A stretch of 64,000 bases of DNA from Herminiimonas sp. (GTDB lineage: Bacteria > Pseudomonadota > Gammaproteobacteria > Burkholderiales > Burkholderiaceae), in the NCBI RefSeq assembly GCF_030655415.1, contig NZ_JAURVN010000006.1, positions 62,001 to 126,000 on the forward strand, given 5' to 3'. Shown here piece by piece: positions 45,272-53,542 of this stretch. The notes under the pieces are model-generated. The model was not told where the DNA came from and did not search any database. It saw nothing but the letters and a program-made list of their open reading frames with translations. The position numbers and the translations under genes are program-made. Numbering within the stretch: position 1 is the first letter of the stretch; the number at the start of each line of letters is the position of its first letter.

Positions 45272-45297
45272 AAAAGACCGGCCTAGGCCGGTCTTGA
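45272..45297 (-). terminator. Terminator of the oxalate/formate antiporter gene
   Basis: AAGACCGGCC-TAGGCCGGTCTT is a perfect palindrome; on the minus strand it is followed by a run of seven T. It lies 25 bp after the antiporter stop. Confidence 0.88.
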
Positions 45298-45321
45298 AGA
45301 GGAACAGCTTAACTGAATGAA

Positions 45322-46587
45322 TTATTCAGCAGCAGCTGGTTTAGCCATGTGTTTGGCGCGCATTGGTTTCAATACAAACCATGCCATCAGAGCTGCAGTT
45401 GCGTTCAACGCACTAGCAACTACGAACACTGCGTACCAACCACCGGTCGCGGTAGCCAACACTGCTGACAGTGGGACCAGCAACGAAGCGGTACCTTTAG
45501 CTGTGTACAGCAAGCCAGCATTCGACGCTGCAAATTTGCTGCCGAATGTATCAGCGCAAGTCGATGGGAACAGCGAGTAGATTTCGCCCCAAGCAAAGAA
45601 CACGATACCAGTCAGGATAACGAATGCGAATGGGTTGTGGCCGTAGTGGAACAGAGCCAGGATACCAACTGCTTCAATCGAGAACGCGATAAACATGGTT
45701 GGTTCGCGACCGATTTGATCCGATACCCAGCCGAAGAATGGACGGGTCAAACCGTTCAATACGCGGTCGATAGCCAGAGCAAATGTCAACGCTGGCAATG
45801 TGAGGCCCATCATGCTGACTTGAACGTCGAACACTTTGAAGTCACGTGCAATCGAACCCAATTGAGCAGTTGCCATCAGGCCACCAGCTGCAACCATGAC
45901 GAACATTGCGTACATGACCCAGAACACTGGCTCACGCAGAACTTCCGATGGTTTGTAATCGCGTTTGGTTTGTTGAACGTTTGCGACTGCATCGCCTTTT
46001 TTGTGTTCTGGAGCACGTGCCAAGAACAGCGAAACCAACACAACGATGATGCCTTGGCCGATACCGAAGTACAGGAACGCATCTTGGTAGCCGCGAGTAG
46101 CGATCATTGCCGAGATAGGAATGATGGTGACAGCAGAACCAGCACCGAAGCCAGCAGCGGTCAAGCCAGCTGCCAAACCGCGACGGTCCGGGAACCATTT
46201 CAACGCATTACCAACGCAAGTACCGTACACAGCACCAGCGCCGATACCGCTGACGACTGCTGCGAAGTACAACATAGGCAGGGAGTCAGCAAACGAGTTG
46301 ATGAACCAGCCAAGGCCGCACAATATGCCGCCGACCATAACAACTGGACGTGGGCCGAATTTATCGACGAACCAGCCTTCGATTGGTACCAACCATGTTT
46401 CGGTCAGAACGAAAATCGTGAATGCGACTTGAATCGCAGCGCGACTCCAGCCGTGTTTTGCAGCGATAGGATCGACGAACAACGTCCAACCGTACTGCAA
46501 GTTTGCAATCATCGCCATGGCGACGATACCTAGGATCAATTGTATCCAGCGAAACGACGATGGACGAGTAACAGTAGCTTGATTCAT
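45322..46587 (-). CDS. MFS oxalate/formate-type antiporter (OxlT-like)
   Basis: A 421-residue major-facilitator protein with twelve membrane segments. The start (LQYGWTLFVDPIAAKHGWS), the DRRGLAAGLTAAGFGAGSA loop and the C-terminal TAKGTASLLVPLSAVLA segment, with a lysine in the membrane, closely resemble Oxalobacter OxlT and its relatives, which exchange oxalate for formate. No oxalyl-CoA enzymes are in the window, so the substrate is inferred. It is preceded by an unusually long regulatory region. Confidence 0.85.
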   Translation of the reverse strand: MNQATVTRPSSFRWIQLILGIVAMAMIANLQYGWTLFVDPIAAKHGWSRAAIQVAFTIFVLTETWLVPIEGWFVDKFGPRPVVMVGGILCGLGWFINSFADSLPMLYFAAVVSGIGAGAVYGTCVGNALKWFPDRRGLAAGLTAAGFGAGSAVTIIPISAMIATRGYQDAFLYFGIGQGIIVVLVSLFLARAPEHKKGDAVANVQQTKRDYKPSEVLREPVFWVMYAMFVMVAAGGLMATAQLGSIARDFKVFDVQVSMMGLTLPALTFALAIDRVLNGLTRPFFGWVSDQIGREPTMFIAFSIEAVGILALFHYGHNPFAFVILTGIVFFAWGEIYSLFPSTCADTFGSKFAASNAGLLYTAKGTASLLVPLSAVLATATGGWYAVFVVASALNATAALMAWFVLKPMRAKHMAKPAAAE

Positions 46588-46820
46588 TTTTGCCTTCTCT
46601 CAACTCTCAGGTATGGGAATGCACCTATGTACTACTCAGTGCGCTCGTTGCAATAAACAACTGATTCATTCGATCATTTGCAATCGCAAGCATCTTCAGA
46701 AAGCGGATATTCAGCTGACTGCGTGCATGCGATCCGTGTTTATTAAATTCAACGACGCAACTATCAGAGAAGTGATAAATCGTCGCAATAGATAAATGCA
46801 AGAATGTCTGATATTCAGAT

Positions 46821-46898
46821 TGTGGATATCACGTATTCACGGCACGATAAGAAATAGGAAGTGTGGATACCACCTATGATTTTTGTGGATAGTACGTA
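46821..46898 (+). repeat. Three direct repeats TGTGGATA-NN-AC-S-TA
   Basis: Copies begin at 46821, 46862 and 46884 and share TGTGGATA, then AC and TA two and five bases later. Spacings of 41 and 22 bp are near multiples of the DNA turn, which suits cooperative binding. Each copy also matches eight of nine bases of a DnaA box. Confidence 0.7.
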
Positions 46899-47035
46899 AA
46901 TTGTTAAGATAGTGTGAAGTGATTTGCTAGTGAATTTGCGCAAATATTTTGAGAGTTTTTTGCCTTAAGCACGCGTTTTGATTTCGGTTGTACTTCATTG
47001 CGTATGTAGTGTTTATCTAGCGCGGATGAGGTGCT

Positions 47036-47068
47036 TCTATAGTGCCGTGTCTATAGTGCTTCACTATA
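47036..47068. repeat. CTATAGTGC direct repeats with palindrome
   Basis: TCTATAGTGC occurs at 47036 and 47050, 14 bp apart. The second copy forms a TATAGTG-CTT-CACTATA palindrome (47052-47068). Possible operator, source unknown. Confidence 0.4.
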
Positions 47069-47329
47069 TAAAGGCAGCAATGCTTATCGCTATTGGTTTA
47101 CGCCAGTAGTTTGTTTCGGCAGAGCGGCGTAGTCTATGGGCAGCAATCAGCCCTAGTAGAAGAAGTTGTAGAAAAATATTTTCGTTTTCATGGAATAAAG
47201 TTGTCGCACTAACGTTTACCTCGATATCAGCGATTGCTGTGTGTTCTTGAGTTGTCCGATGCAAGCGGTTTGAAAAACGTTTTCATCATTTTGCTAGCGT
47301 CATCACCCTCACCGAAAAGGAATTACAAA

Positions 47330-47704
47330 ATGAAACGCTCACTGATTCTGTTCTCCGCTGCTGCTACCCTGGTTTTTTCCAGCGCTGCTTTTGCGCAAAC
47401 CGCACCTGTCAAAAAAGCCGATGGCATTCTGGTCAACAGCGCTGGCATGACGGTTTACACCTTCGACAAAGATGTCGCCGATAGCGGCAAAAGTGTATGT
47501 AACGGTCCTTGCGCAACTGCATGGCCGCCAGTAGCTGTTGGTGATGCCAAACTGGCTGCGCCGTATTCTGTCGTCACACGTGACGATGGTGCCAAGCAAG
47601 TTGCCTACAAAGGCAAGCCGCTGTACCTGTTTGTATCCGACACCAAAGCCGGTGATCGTAACGGCGACAACGTTAAAGAAGTCTGGCACGTCGTCAAGGA
47701 CTAA
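47330..47704 (+). CDS. COG4315-type secreted protein
   Basis: A 124-residue exported protein, signal peptide ending AFA-Q. It belongs to the secreted-repeat family (Pfam Lipoprotein_15, COG4315), shown by GMTVYTFDKDVADSGKSVCNG...CATAWPP and GKPLYLFVSDTKAGD. Two cysteines probably form a disulfide. Function is unknown. AAGGAA six bases upstream fixes the ATG at 47330. It sits directly before an ECF sigma/anti-sigma pair, as often in Burkholderiales, and is likely a target or partner of that stress response. Confidence 0.85.
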   Translation: MKRSLILFSAAATLVFSSAAFAQTAPVKKADGILVNSAGMTVYTFDKDVADSGKSVCNGPCATAWPPVAVGDAKLAAPYSVVTRDDGAKQVAYKGKPLYLFVSDTKAGDRNGDNVKEVWHVVKD

Positions 47705-47747
47705 GCAGTCCTGATGCAATTGCTGTCGCACCTTTGTGGAGGTTGTT

Positions 47748-48254
47748 ATGCAGGATGAGCGCGATCGTTTGATCGCGTGCATCCCGCGACTGCGTCGTTA
47801 CGCCCGTGCACTGATAGGTGATCGCACGGGCGCTGACGATTTGGTGCAAGACACGATGGAGCGCGGCTGGAAAAAATTGTCGTCGTGGCAGCACGGTAGC
47901 GATATGCGCGCATGGCTGTTTGGCATCATGCACAACCTGCATATCGATCAAGTTCGGCGTCCAACGATTGCAACAGAAGTGTTGGACGACGATACGCCGC
48001 TACCAATAGCTAGGGCGACGCAAACCTATGGTCTGGAAATGCGCGATCTGCAATCCGCGCTCGCCACATTGCCCGCCGAGCAAAGAGAAATTCTGTTGTT
48101 GGTAGCGCTGGAAGAAATGTCTTATGAAGAAGTGGCTGCAACGCTGGGCCTGCCAATAGGAACTGTGATGTCACGCCTGTCGCGCGCGCGGCAAAAATTG
48201 CGCGCACATATGGAAGGGCGAGCAGTCCTGTCGCCATTAAAGGTAGTTAAATGA
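47748..48254 (+). CDS. ECF sigma factor
   Basis: A 168-residue sigma-70 family regulator of the ECF class: region 2 as GADDLVQDTMERGW and DMRAWLFGIMHNLHIDQVR, region 4 as LPAEQREILLLVALEEMSYEEVAATLGLP with helix-turn-helix ending SRLSRARQKL. The ATG at 47748 is supported by GGAGG five bases upstream. Its stop overlaps the anti-sigma start by four bases. It is distinct from the SigF- and FecI-type sigma factors elsewhere in the window. Confidence 0.92.
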   Translation: MQDERDRLIACIPRLRRYARALIGDRTGADDLVQDTMERGWKKLSSWQHGSDMRAWLFGIMHNLHIDQVRRPTIATEVLDDDTPLPIARATQTYGLEMRDLQSALATLPAEQREILLLVALEEMSYEEVAATLGLPIGTVMSRLSRARQKLRAHMEGRAVLSPLKVVK

Positions 48255-49072
48255 ATCAGCTAGCGGTGACAGAATCAGATCTGCACGCCTATGTCGATGG
48301 CTTGCTGAGTGACGCGCGCAGCGAGGAAGTCGCTGCGTATCTGGCTGCGCGGCCGGAAGAGCTGGCGCGCATCAATGCGTACCGTGAGCAGAATGAAGGA
48401 TTGCGTGCGCTATTCAATCCCGTGCTGGATGAAGTGGTGCCGCTACGTTTGACTAAAAATTTGGAGGATGACAACTCATCGCTTGCATCTTCGATTACGC
48501 CATCTTATTTACGTTTCGCAGCAGGTTTGTTGATCGCCATTGTCAGTGGCGCTGGCGGCTGGATGTTGCACGGTTCTACGCAAACCGGCATGTTGGCTGG
48601 TTCCACAATCAAGAATCCCGATGCGCATATCGCGCTGACTGGTTTTGCGCGGCAGGCAGCAATTGCGCATGGCGTCTACACACCAGATGTGCGTCGTCCG
48701 GTAGAGATAGGTGCCGATCATGAAGATCAACTGGTGGCCTGGTTATACAAACGCACAGGCGCAGATATGCATCCGCCCAAGCTGGGCAAGCTCGGTTATG
48801 AATTAGTGGGTGGACGTTTGTTGCCGGGTGAAAGCGGCAGTCCGGTCGCGCAATTCATGTATCAGGACGTTGGCGGTCAGCGTTTGACGCTGTATGTTTC
48901 TACCGATCAGGCGCAGAACAAGGACACTGGTTTCCGCTTCGCACAGCAAGGCGCGGTCAATGTGTTTTATTGGATAGATGGCAAGTTCGGCTATGCCTTA
49001 TCAGGCGGCGTCGACAAAGGTGAGCTGGCGAAAATCGCGCATGCGGTTTACGACCAATTGGATAGCAAGTAG
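48251..49072 (+). CDS. Anti-sigma factor, membrane-anchored
   Basis: A 273-residue protein. A cytoplasmic N-terminal part (TESDLHAYVDGLLSDARSEEV) resembles anti-sigma domains but lacks the zinc-binding cysteines of ZAS proteins. One membrane segment (about residues 92-110) leads to a periplasmic domain with LGYELVGGRLLPG. It would sequester the ECF sigma factor encoded just upstream until an envelope signal arrives. It is the last gene of the COG4315-sigma-anti-sigma operon. Confidence 0.85.
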   Translation: MNQLAVTESDLHAYVDGLLSDARSEEVAAYLAARPEELARINAYREQNEGLRALFNPVLDEVVPLRLTKNLEDDNSSLASSITPSYLRFAAGLLIAIVSGAGGWMLHGSTQTGMLAGSTIKNPDAHIALTGFARQAAIAHGVYTPDVRRPVEIGADHEDQLVAWLYKRTGADMHPPKLGKLGYELVGGRLLPGESGSPVAQFMYQDVGGQRLTLYVSTDQAQNKDTGFRFAQQGAVNVFYWIDGKFGYALSGGVDKGELAKIAHAVYDQLDSK

Positions 49073-49102
49073 CAATAGCTTGTTCAGTTTATCTGCCGAT
49101 TT

Positions 49103-49127
49103 GGGCGCAATGCCGCCCTTGTTATTT
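49103..49127 (+). terminator. Probable terminator after the anti-sigma gene
   Basis: GGGCG (49103-49107) and CGCCC (49114-49118) form a short GC stem with a 6-nt loop followed by TTGTTATTT. Confidence 0.55.
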
Positions 49128-49379
49128 CCCTCGTTTTACAACACTCATTAACAACAGTTAACAATCCCGAAAAGCCAAAGCCTGTAAGCTAGCCCGGCTG
49201 GGCTGGCGATGAGTGATGTATTTGCGCATTTTGGTGGCGCGATCAATGTTGCAATCAGCCAAAATAATGACGACAATCAAGCCGATGATTTATTCATGCG
49301 GCTGTGCTGCTGATTAATTAGCCGGCTGTAGTGCATACCAAACATTTTTAACGCTATTTTTTCCGATACGGAGAGCGAT
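49128..49379. other. Leader region before the degenerate GGDEF gene
   Basis: About 250 bp without a gene that I can support. There is an AGCCC/GGGCT hairpin near 49191-49206 and a 34-codon frame at 49209 that lacks support. I checked for a cyclic di-GMP riboswitch and did not recognise one. Confidence 0.3.
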
Positions 49380-50048
49380 TTGCAAACCAATCCCGCGCAG
49401 AATCTTCAAGATGTGACGACGCAATTGAATGCTCTGTTAGAGCAAGTCAAAGCCGGCGTGGGTGGCGATGTCGTGATTCGCGAATTGCAGTCGATATTGG
49501 CAAATCTGGATGCGGTGGCGACTACCGATGGTTTGACCGGCGCCTTGAACCGCCGTGGCTTGATCGAAAAACTGGACGGCGAACTGGATAGGGCCAAACG
49601 TACCGGCCATCCATTTTCATTCGCGGTTATCTCTATCGACCAATATCACACGTTGAACGAACAATACGGCAGCGTTATCAGCGATCAAGTATTGAAAAAT
49701 CTGACAGGCGCAGTGCTGTCATTGATCCGTTCGCTGGATTCATTCGGCCGTATCAGCCCTAACGAATTTGCATTGATCTTGCCGACTACCTGGCTGGATC
49801 AAAGTGATGGCGCGATTGTGCGTTTGACCGGAGCGGTTTCTGCGCTGGACTGGGCCTCGATTGCACCGTCATTGGCCGTGACTTTTTCGACTGGCCTGAC
49901 GACTAATATGGCTGGTGATGATGCAGACAAGATGATTTTGCGCGCCAGTCAGGCACTGATGCTGGCGAAGGCAAAAGGACCAGGTTCCAGCGCTTCACTG
50001 GATCATGGTTTGCTGGACTTCGATCCGGGTACAGACGTTGGTTTCTAA
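49380..50048 (+). CDS. Degenerate GGDEF-domain protein with intact I-site
   Basis: A 222-residue soluble protein: a short helical N-terminus (1-45) and a single GGDEF domain. The active-site motif is SPNEF (126-130) instead of GGDEF, so cyclase activity is probably lost. The inhibitory-site motif RSLD (117-120) is kept at the exact five-residue spacing. It is therefore more likely a cyclic di-GMP sensor than an enzyme. Translation starts at TTG 49380, preceded by GGAGAG at 5 bp; no in-frame ATG fits. It is monocistronic. Confidence 0.85.
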   Translation: MQTNPAQNLQDVTTQLNALLEQVKAGVGGDVVIRELQSILANLDAVATTDGLTGALNRRGLIEKLDGELDRAKRTGHPFSFAVISIDQYHTLNEQYGSVISDQVLKNLTGAVLSLIRSLDSFGRISPNEFALILPTTWLDQSDGAIVRLTGAVSALDWASIAPSLAVTFSTGLTTNMAGDDADKMILRASQALMLAKAKGPGSSASLDHGLLDFDPGTDVGF

Positions 50049-50077
50049 TCTCTTGTAGTCTCGCGCTTGCGGGACGA

Positions 50078-50995
50078 TCAGGGATAGCCGACTGGGGTGC
50101 CGGGAATATCCGGCATCGGAATAAATTCGGTTTCGCCCGGCACCTCGGCAAAGCGTCGTTCCTTCCAGTCTTCCTTGGCTTGTTCCAGTCTATCCAGTGA
50201 GCTGGAAACAAAATTCCACATCAAGTAACGCGAACCATCCATAGGTTCGCCACCGAGCAGCATCAGCTTGGTGATGCCAGGTCCGACGCCGCGCAGCGTG
50301 ACGGCGGTATTAGCCTTCAATACCAGTAATTGCCCCGCATTGAAAATACCATCGCGTCCCAGATCGAGCTGACCTTCAATCACATACATTGCCTGCTCGG
50401 GATATTCGGCAGGTACATCAAGTCGTGCACCAGCTTCTAGCTGTACATCGACATAGAACAAATCTGACAAAGTAGCGACTGGCGATTTTTTGCCGAAAAA
50501 ACTACCGGCAATAATTTTCGCAGTCGCGCCATCGCCTTCGATGATCGGTAATTGATTGGCGGCCGTGTGTTGAAAAGCCGGATCTACTTCTTCATATTTC
50601 TTTGGCAACGCAACCCAACACTGCAAGCCGTAAAGCGACGTGCCTTGCGCGCGCAAGGCTGCACCTGTGCGTTCGGAATGTACGATGCCGCTGCCGGCTG
50701 TCATCCAGTTCACTGCGCCCGGCTTGATGGTTTGAATCGAACCGACGCTGTCGCGATGTTCGATTTCGCCATCGTATAAATATGTGACGGTAGCGAGGCC
50801 GATGTGCGGATGCGGCCGCACATCCAGCCCGCGGCCTGCGATAAATGCATGCGGCCCCATTTGATCCAGAAAGACGAAAGGCCCGACCATGCGTTTTTGC
50901 GTCGTCGGCAATGCACGTCGTACTTCAAAATTGTCACCGAGGTCGCGCGTGCGCGGTACGACGACAAGTTCTAGAGCGCTTTGATCGGGTTCCAT
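50078..50995 (-). CDS. Pirin family protein
   Basis: A 305-residue bicupin. Metal ligands are seen in the first cupin: RPHPHIGLATVTYL, GEIEHRDS and GSGIVHSER. Bacterial pirins are often quercetin dioxygenases or redox-linked regulators; no specific role is evident here. Start choice is uncertain: ATG 50995 has GCGAG seven bases upstream and starts just before the conserved LVVVPRTRDLGD, whereas ATG 51028 adds 11 residues. Confidence 0.88.
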   Translation of the reverse strand: MEPDQSALELVVVPRTRDLGDNFEVRRALPTTQKRMVGPFVFLDQMGPHAFIAGRGLDVRPHPHIGLATVTYLYDGEIEHRDSVGSIQTIKPGAVNWMTAGSGIVHSERTGAALRAQGTSLYGLQCWVALPKKYEEVDPAFQHTAANQLPIIEGDGATAKIIAGSFFGKKSPVATLSDLFYVDVQLEAGARLDVPAEYPEQAMYVIEGQLDLGRDGIFNAGQLLVLKANTAVTLRGVGPGITKLMLLGGEPMDGSRYLMWNFVSSSLDRLEQAKEDWKERRFAEVPGETEFIPMPDIPGTPVGYP

Positions 50996-51069
50996 ACACA
51001 ACTCGCTTTCGTATTTTTTCAGAATCATGGATGAGAGAAAAATTTATCTCCCATCTTATTAACTACTAC

Positions 51070-51462
51070 TTAGTTCGACGATGTGACGATCTTGATGTCG
51101 CCTGACAGTGCTTTATGTACCGGGCACTTGTCAGCAATCTTGTTCAGGCTTTCTTTTTGTTCTGCGTTCAGGTCGCCGTAGTAAGTCAGTGTGCGGGTGA
51201 ATACATACGCGCCATCTTGTTCAGCGGCGATGACTGAGACGTCGACTTTTTCCAGTGGCAATTCTTTGCGGCCTGCATACATATTCAATGTCACTGCGGT
51301 GCACGCGCCCAATGCTGCTGCCAGCAAATCATGCGGTACAAAACCTGCGTCATCACCACCGAAGGCGGATGGTGCATCTGCGATCAAGCTGTGTGGGCCA
51401 GCAGCGACGATCTGTTGAAACTTGCCTGCGCCTTTTGTTACTTTGATTTCGGTTTGTGCCAT
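51070..51462 (-). CDS. OsmC-family peroxiredoxin-like protein
   Basis: A 130-residue OsmC/Ohr-family protein. The two redox cysteines are in LGACTAVTLNMYA (about residue 54) and KCPVHKALSG (about residue 113), within the expected fold. These enzymes reduce organic or inorganic hydroperoxides with thiols. It is encoded on the same strand as pirin with a 75-bp gap, so the two may respond to oxidative stress together, but each could have its own promoter. Confidence 0.88.
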   Translation of the reverse strand: MAQTEIKVTKGAGKFQQIVAAGPHSLIADAPSAFGGDDAGFVPHDLLAAALGACTAVTLNMYAGRKELPLEKVDVSVIAAEQDGAYVFTRTLTYYGDLNAEQKESLNKIADKCPVHKALSGDIKIVTSSN

Positions 51463-51633
51463 TTGTAATATCCTTGATTGAATGCGTGATTGAGAGGTGA
51501 ATTGGCCAGTTCCTGCAAGCGAGCTAGCGTGAGCGTCACTATAGCCTAGGCGGAAATATGCTGTCTTGACCCAGGCTTGGATTGTTCATTTGCCAGCTTG
51601 TCAAAAAATCATTCAGTCATAAAAAGCCTTTGC

Positions 51634-51652
51634 TCTTATATATGACATAAGA
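51634..51652. promoter_or_regulatory. Palindrome upstream of isocitrate dehydrogenase
   Basis: TCTTAT-ATATGAC-ATAAGA has perfect 6-bp arms and lies about 80 bp before the isocitrate dehydrogenase start codon. Position and symmetry suit an operator; the regulator is unknown. Confidence 0.45.
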
Positions 51653-51730
51653 CTTTTGAGTTAAACTACGTCCAGCTTTTACACAAAGTTATTCGCGCTT
51701 TTATTATCTTGATCATGGATAGGACACAAC

Positions 51731-52777
51731 ATGCTTAACCCTGGCACGCAGCAAAAAATTCCGGTGACGCTTATTCCGGGTGATGGTATCGGCCCTGAAA
51801 TCGTTGATGTCGTCGAACGTGTATTCGATGCGCTGGGCAACCCATTCACATGGGACAAACATCAAGCTGGCTTGAATGCATTTGAAAAACACGGCGACCT
51901 CTTGCCGGAAAAAACGCTCGCCAGCATTCGCCAAACTGGCCTCGCATTAAAAGGTCCGTTGACGACGCCTATCGGTGGCGGCTTCCGTTCAGTCAATGTG
52001 CGTCTGCGCGAAACCTTCCAGCTTTATGCAAACGTACGTCCAGCCCGCACCATCGTGCCCGGCGGTCGTTACGAAAAAATCGATCTGGTCATGGTGCGCG
52101 AAAATCTAGAAGGCCTGTACGTAGGCCACGAGCATTACGTACCAATCGGCGACGACGCGCATGCAGTCGCGATGGCGACTGGTATTAATACCCGCGCCGG
52201 CAGCCGTCGCATCGCCAAGTTCGCATTCGACTATGCAGTGCGCAACAATCGCAAGAAAGTCACCATCGTCCACAAAGCCAATGTGTTGAAAGCATTAACC
52301 GGCCTGTTCCTGGAAACTTCAAAACAAGTCGGCCTCAACTACGCCGATCAAATCGAATTCAACGATCGCATCGTCGACGCTTGCGCGATGCAATTGGTAT
52401 TGAATCCATGGCAGTTCGATGTGCTGGTATCGACCAATTTGTTTGGCGACATCTTGTCAGATCAGATCGCTGGTTTGGTCGGCGGCCTCGGTATGGCGCC
52501 GGGTGCAAACATCGGTGAAGGTGCAGCAATTTTTGAAGCAGTCCACGGTTCAGCACCGGATATCGCCGGTCAGGGCTTGGCTAATCCAACCGCATTGTTG
52601 TTGGCAGCAGCACTGATGGCCGAGCACAAAGGTTTGCATAAAGTCGCGCTGGATTTGCGCGATGCGATTGATGCAACCGTCGCGACAGTAGATGGCCGTA
52701 CCGCAGATATCGGCGGCAAGGTATCGACGTCTAAGTACGGTGATTTGCTGATTGAGCGTATCCGCGACAAAAAATAA
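51731..52777 (+). CDS. NAD-type isocitrate dehydrogenase
   Basis: A 348-residue decarboxylating dehydrogenase of the isocitrate/isopropylmalate family that turns isocitrate into 2-oxoglutarate in the TCA cycle. The substrate motif [20 protein letters not shown] with the serine typical of isocitrate enzymes, and the metal site [15 protein letters not shown], are visible. The length and the SVNV context favour the NAD-linked short form over NADP-type Icd. Isopropylmalate or homoisocitrate activity is less likely but not excluded. A terminator follows. Confidence 0.88.
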   Translation: MLNPGTQQKIPVTLIPGDGIGPEIVDVVERVFDALGNPFTWDKHQAGLNAFEKHGDLLPEKTLASIRQTGLALKGPLTTPIGGGFRSVNVRLRETFQLYANVRPARTIVPGGRYEKIDLVMVRENLEGLYVGHEHYVPIGDDAHAVAMATGINTRAGSRRIAKFAFDYAVRNNRKKVTIVHKANVLKALTGLFLETSKQVGLNYADQIEFNDRIVDACAMQLVLNPWQFDVLVSTNLFGDILSDQIAGLVGGLGMAPGANIGEGAAIFEAVHGSAPDIAGQGLANPTALLLAAALMAEHKGLHKVALDLRDAIDATVATVDGRTADIGGKVSTSKYGDLLIERIRDKK

Positions 52778-52802
52778 TTTTTTGCTTCGTGAAGGAAAAA
52801 AC

Positions 52803-52832
52803 GCATCGTGCAAAACACGGTGCTTTTTTTTA
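52803..52832. terminator. Terminator after isocitrate dehydrogenase
   Basis: GCATCGTG pairs with CACGGTGC through one G-U pair around a 5-nt loop, preceded by A-run and followed by eight T. Confidence 0.85.
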
Positions 52833-52840
52833 TGACGTGC

Positions 52841-53278
52841 CTAGTTGCGTGGTGGCGCTACCTTGGTAACGCGTGTCGGTATCCGCAACACCATCGCAGC
52901 ACCGATTGCTCCCAACGCCAGCAAGGCTAGCTGTATCCACAGCCGGCCAGAAAAACTCCACATAGAAATACTCAGCATCAACACCATCGAGACGATAGCG
53001 ATGGATTTTGTCTTGCGCGTCAGGCTGCGATGCTCATGCCAGTTGCGCAGCATTGGGCCCAGCAGCTGATGCTGCAACATCCATTGGTGCACGCGCGGCG
53101 ATGCTTTCGCGAAGCAGGCTGCAGCCAGCAAAACAAACGGTGTAGTAGGCAGCCCCGGCAAAAATATACCTATCACCCCCAGCAGCAAAGACACGCCACC
53201 GGCAAAACCATATAGCGCTTTGGCCAAACGCGACAGCGGCTTTCTTTCAATGATGGGGGAGATGTGTTCGGTGGTCAT
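52841..53278 (-). CDS. YbaN family protein (DUF454)
   Basis: A 145-residue inner-membrane protein with about three membrane segments. The DUF454 signature is GIFLPGLPTTPFVLLAAACFAK (residues 42-63) followed by RLHxWL-like RVHQWML. Function is unknown. It is divergent from the iron locus and convergent with isocitrate dehydrogenase. Confidence 0.88.
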   Translation of the reverse strand: MTTEHISPIIERKPLSRLAKALYGFAGGVSLLLGVIGIFLPGLPTTPFVLLAAACFAKASPRVHQWMLQHQLLGPMLRNWHEHRSLTRKTKSIAIVSMVLMLSISMWSFSGRLWIQLALLALGAIGAAMVLRIPTRVTKVAPPRN

Positions 53279-53437
53279 GAAGCAAATGGAGAAGAGTTTT
53301 AGAGCTCTGTTGTATTTTACGATTTGGCTGTGCGCACCAGAAAGAGAATACAGAATTAACTCCTAGCTTAAAGAAGAATACCTCTCGGGCCTTTAATCGC
53401 GGTGAATATTCTAATAAAGCGAGAAATAAAATTCCCT

Positions 53438-53456
53438 GTTAATAGGAATCATTATC
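53438..53456 (+). promoter_or_regulatory. Fur box
   Basis: GTTAATAGGAATCATTATC matches 15 of 19 positions of the Fur consensus GATAATGATAATCATTATC, with a perfect right half. It lies 87 bp before the DUF2325 gene and presumably represses the iron operon when iron is plentiful. Confidence 0.8.
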
Positions 53457-53542
53457 ATTTATAATTGACTCCAATTTGCTGGTCGGTATGCGTATCTATG
53501 CATGTTTGCGAGATACGCAATTGATCGGGTTGGAGATTGGTA

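Larger units (their letters stand above)
46588..47329. other. Long AT-rich intergenic region with repeated motifs
   Basis: About 740 bp between two divergent genes without a supportable gene. It holds three direct TGTGGATA repeats (46821-46898), two GATATTCAG copies (near 46698 and 46810), and two CTATAGTGC copies followed by a palindrome (47036-47068). The base composition is more AT-rich than the flanks. It must contain the antiporter promoter and that of the COG4315 operon. Confidence 0.6.

Noticed and set aside
45637..46533. 298-codon frame opposite the antiporter gene
   Set aside because: Cys-, Gln- and Asn-rich shadow of a clear twelve-segment transporter; no ribosome site.
46613..46795. 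60-codon frame in the antiporter upstream region
   Set aside because: No ribosome site, basic and cysteine-rich composition unlike real genes here, lies in a likely regulatory region.
46821..46898. Replication origin, from three DnaA-box-like sequences
   Set aside because: No dnaA, dnaN, gidA or parAB genes nearby, each box has one mismatch, and the extended conserved bases point to another regulator.
49209..49313. 34-codon frame beginning ATGAGTGATG
   Set aside because: Too short, no clear ribosome site, no recognisable product.
49128..49379. Cyclic di-GMP riboswitch before the degenerate GGDEF gene
   Set aside because: I could not find the conserved GEMM core or tetraloop arrangement; only a small GC hairpin is present.
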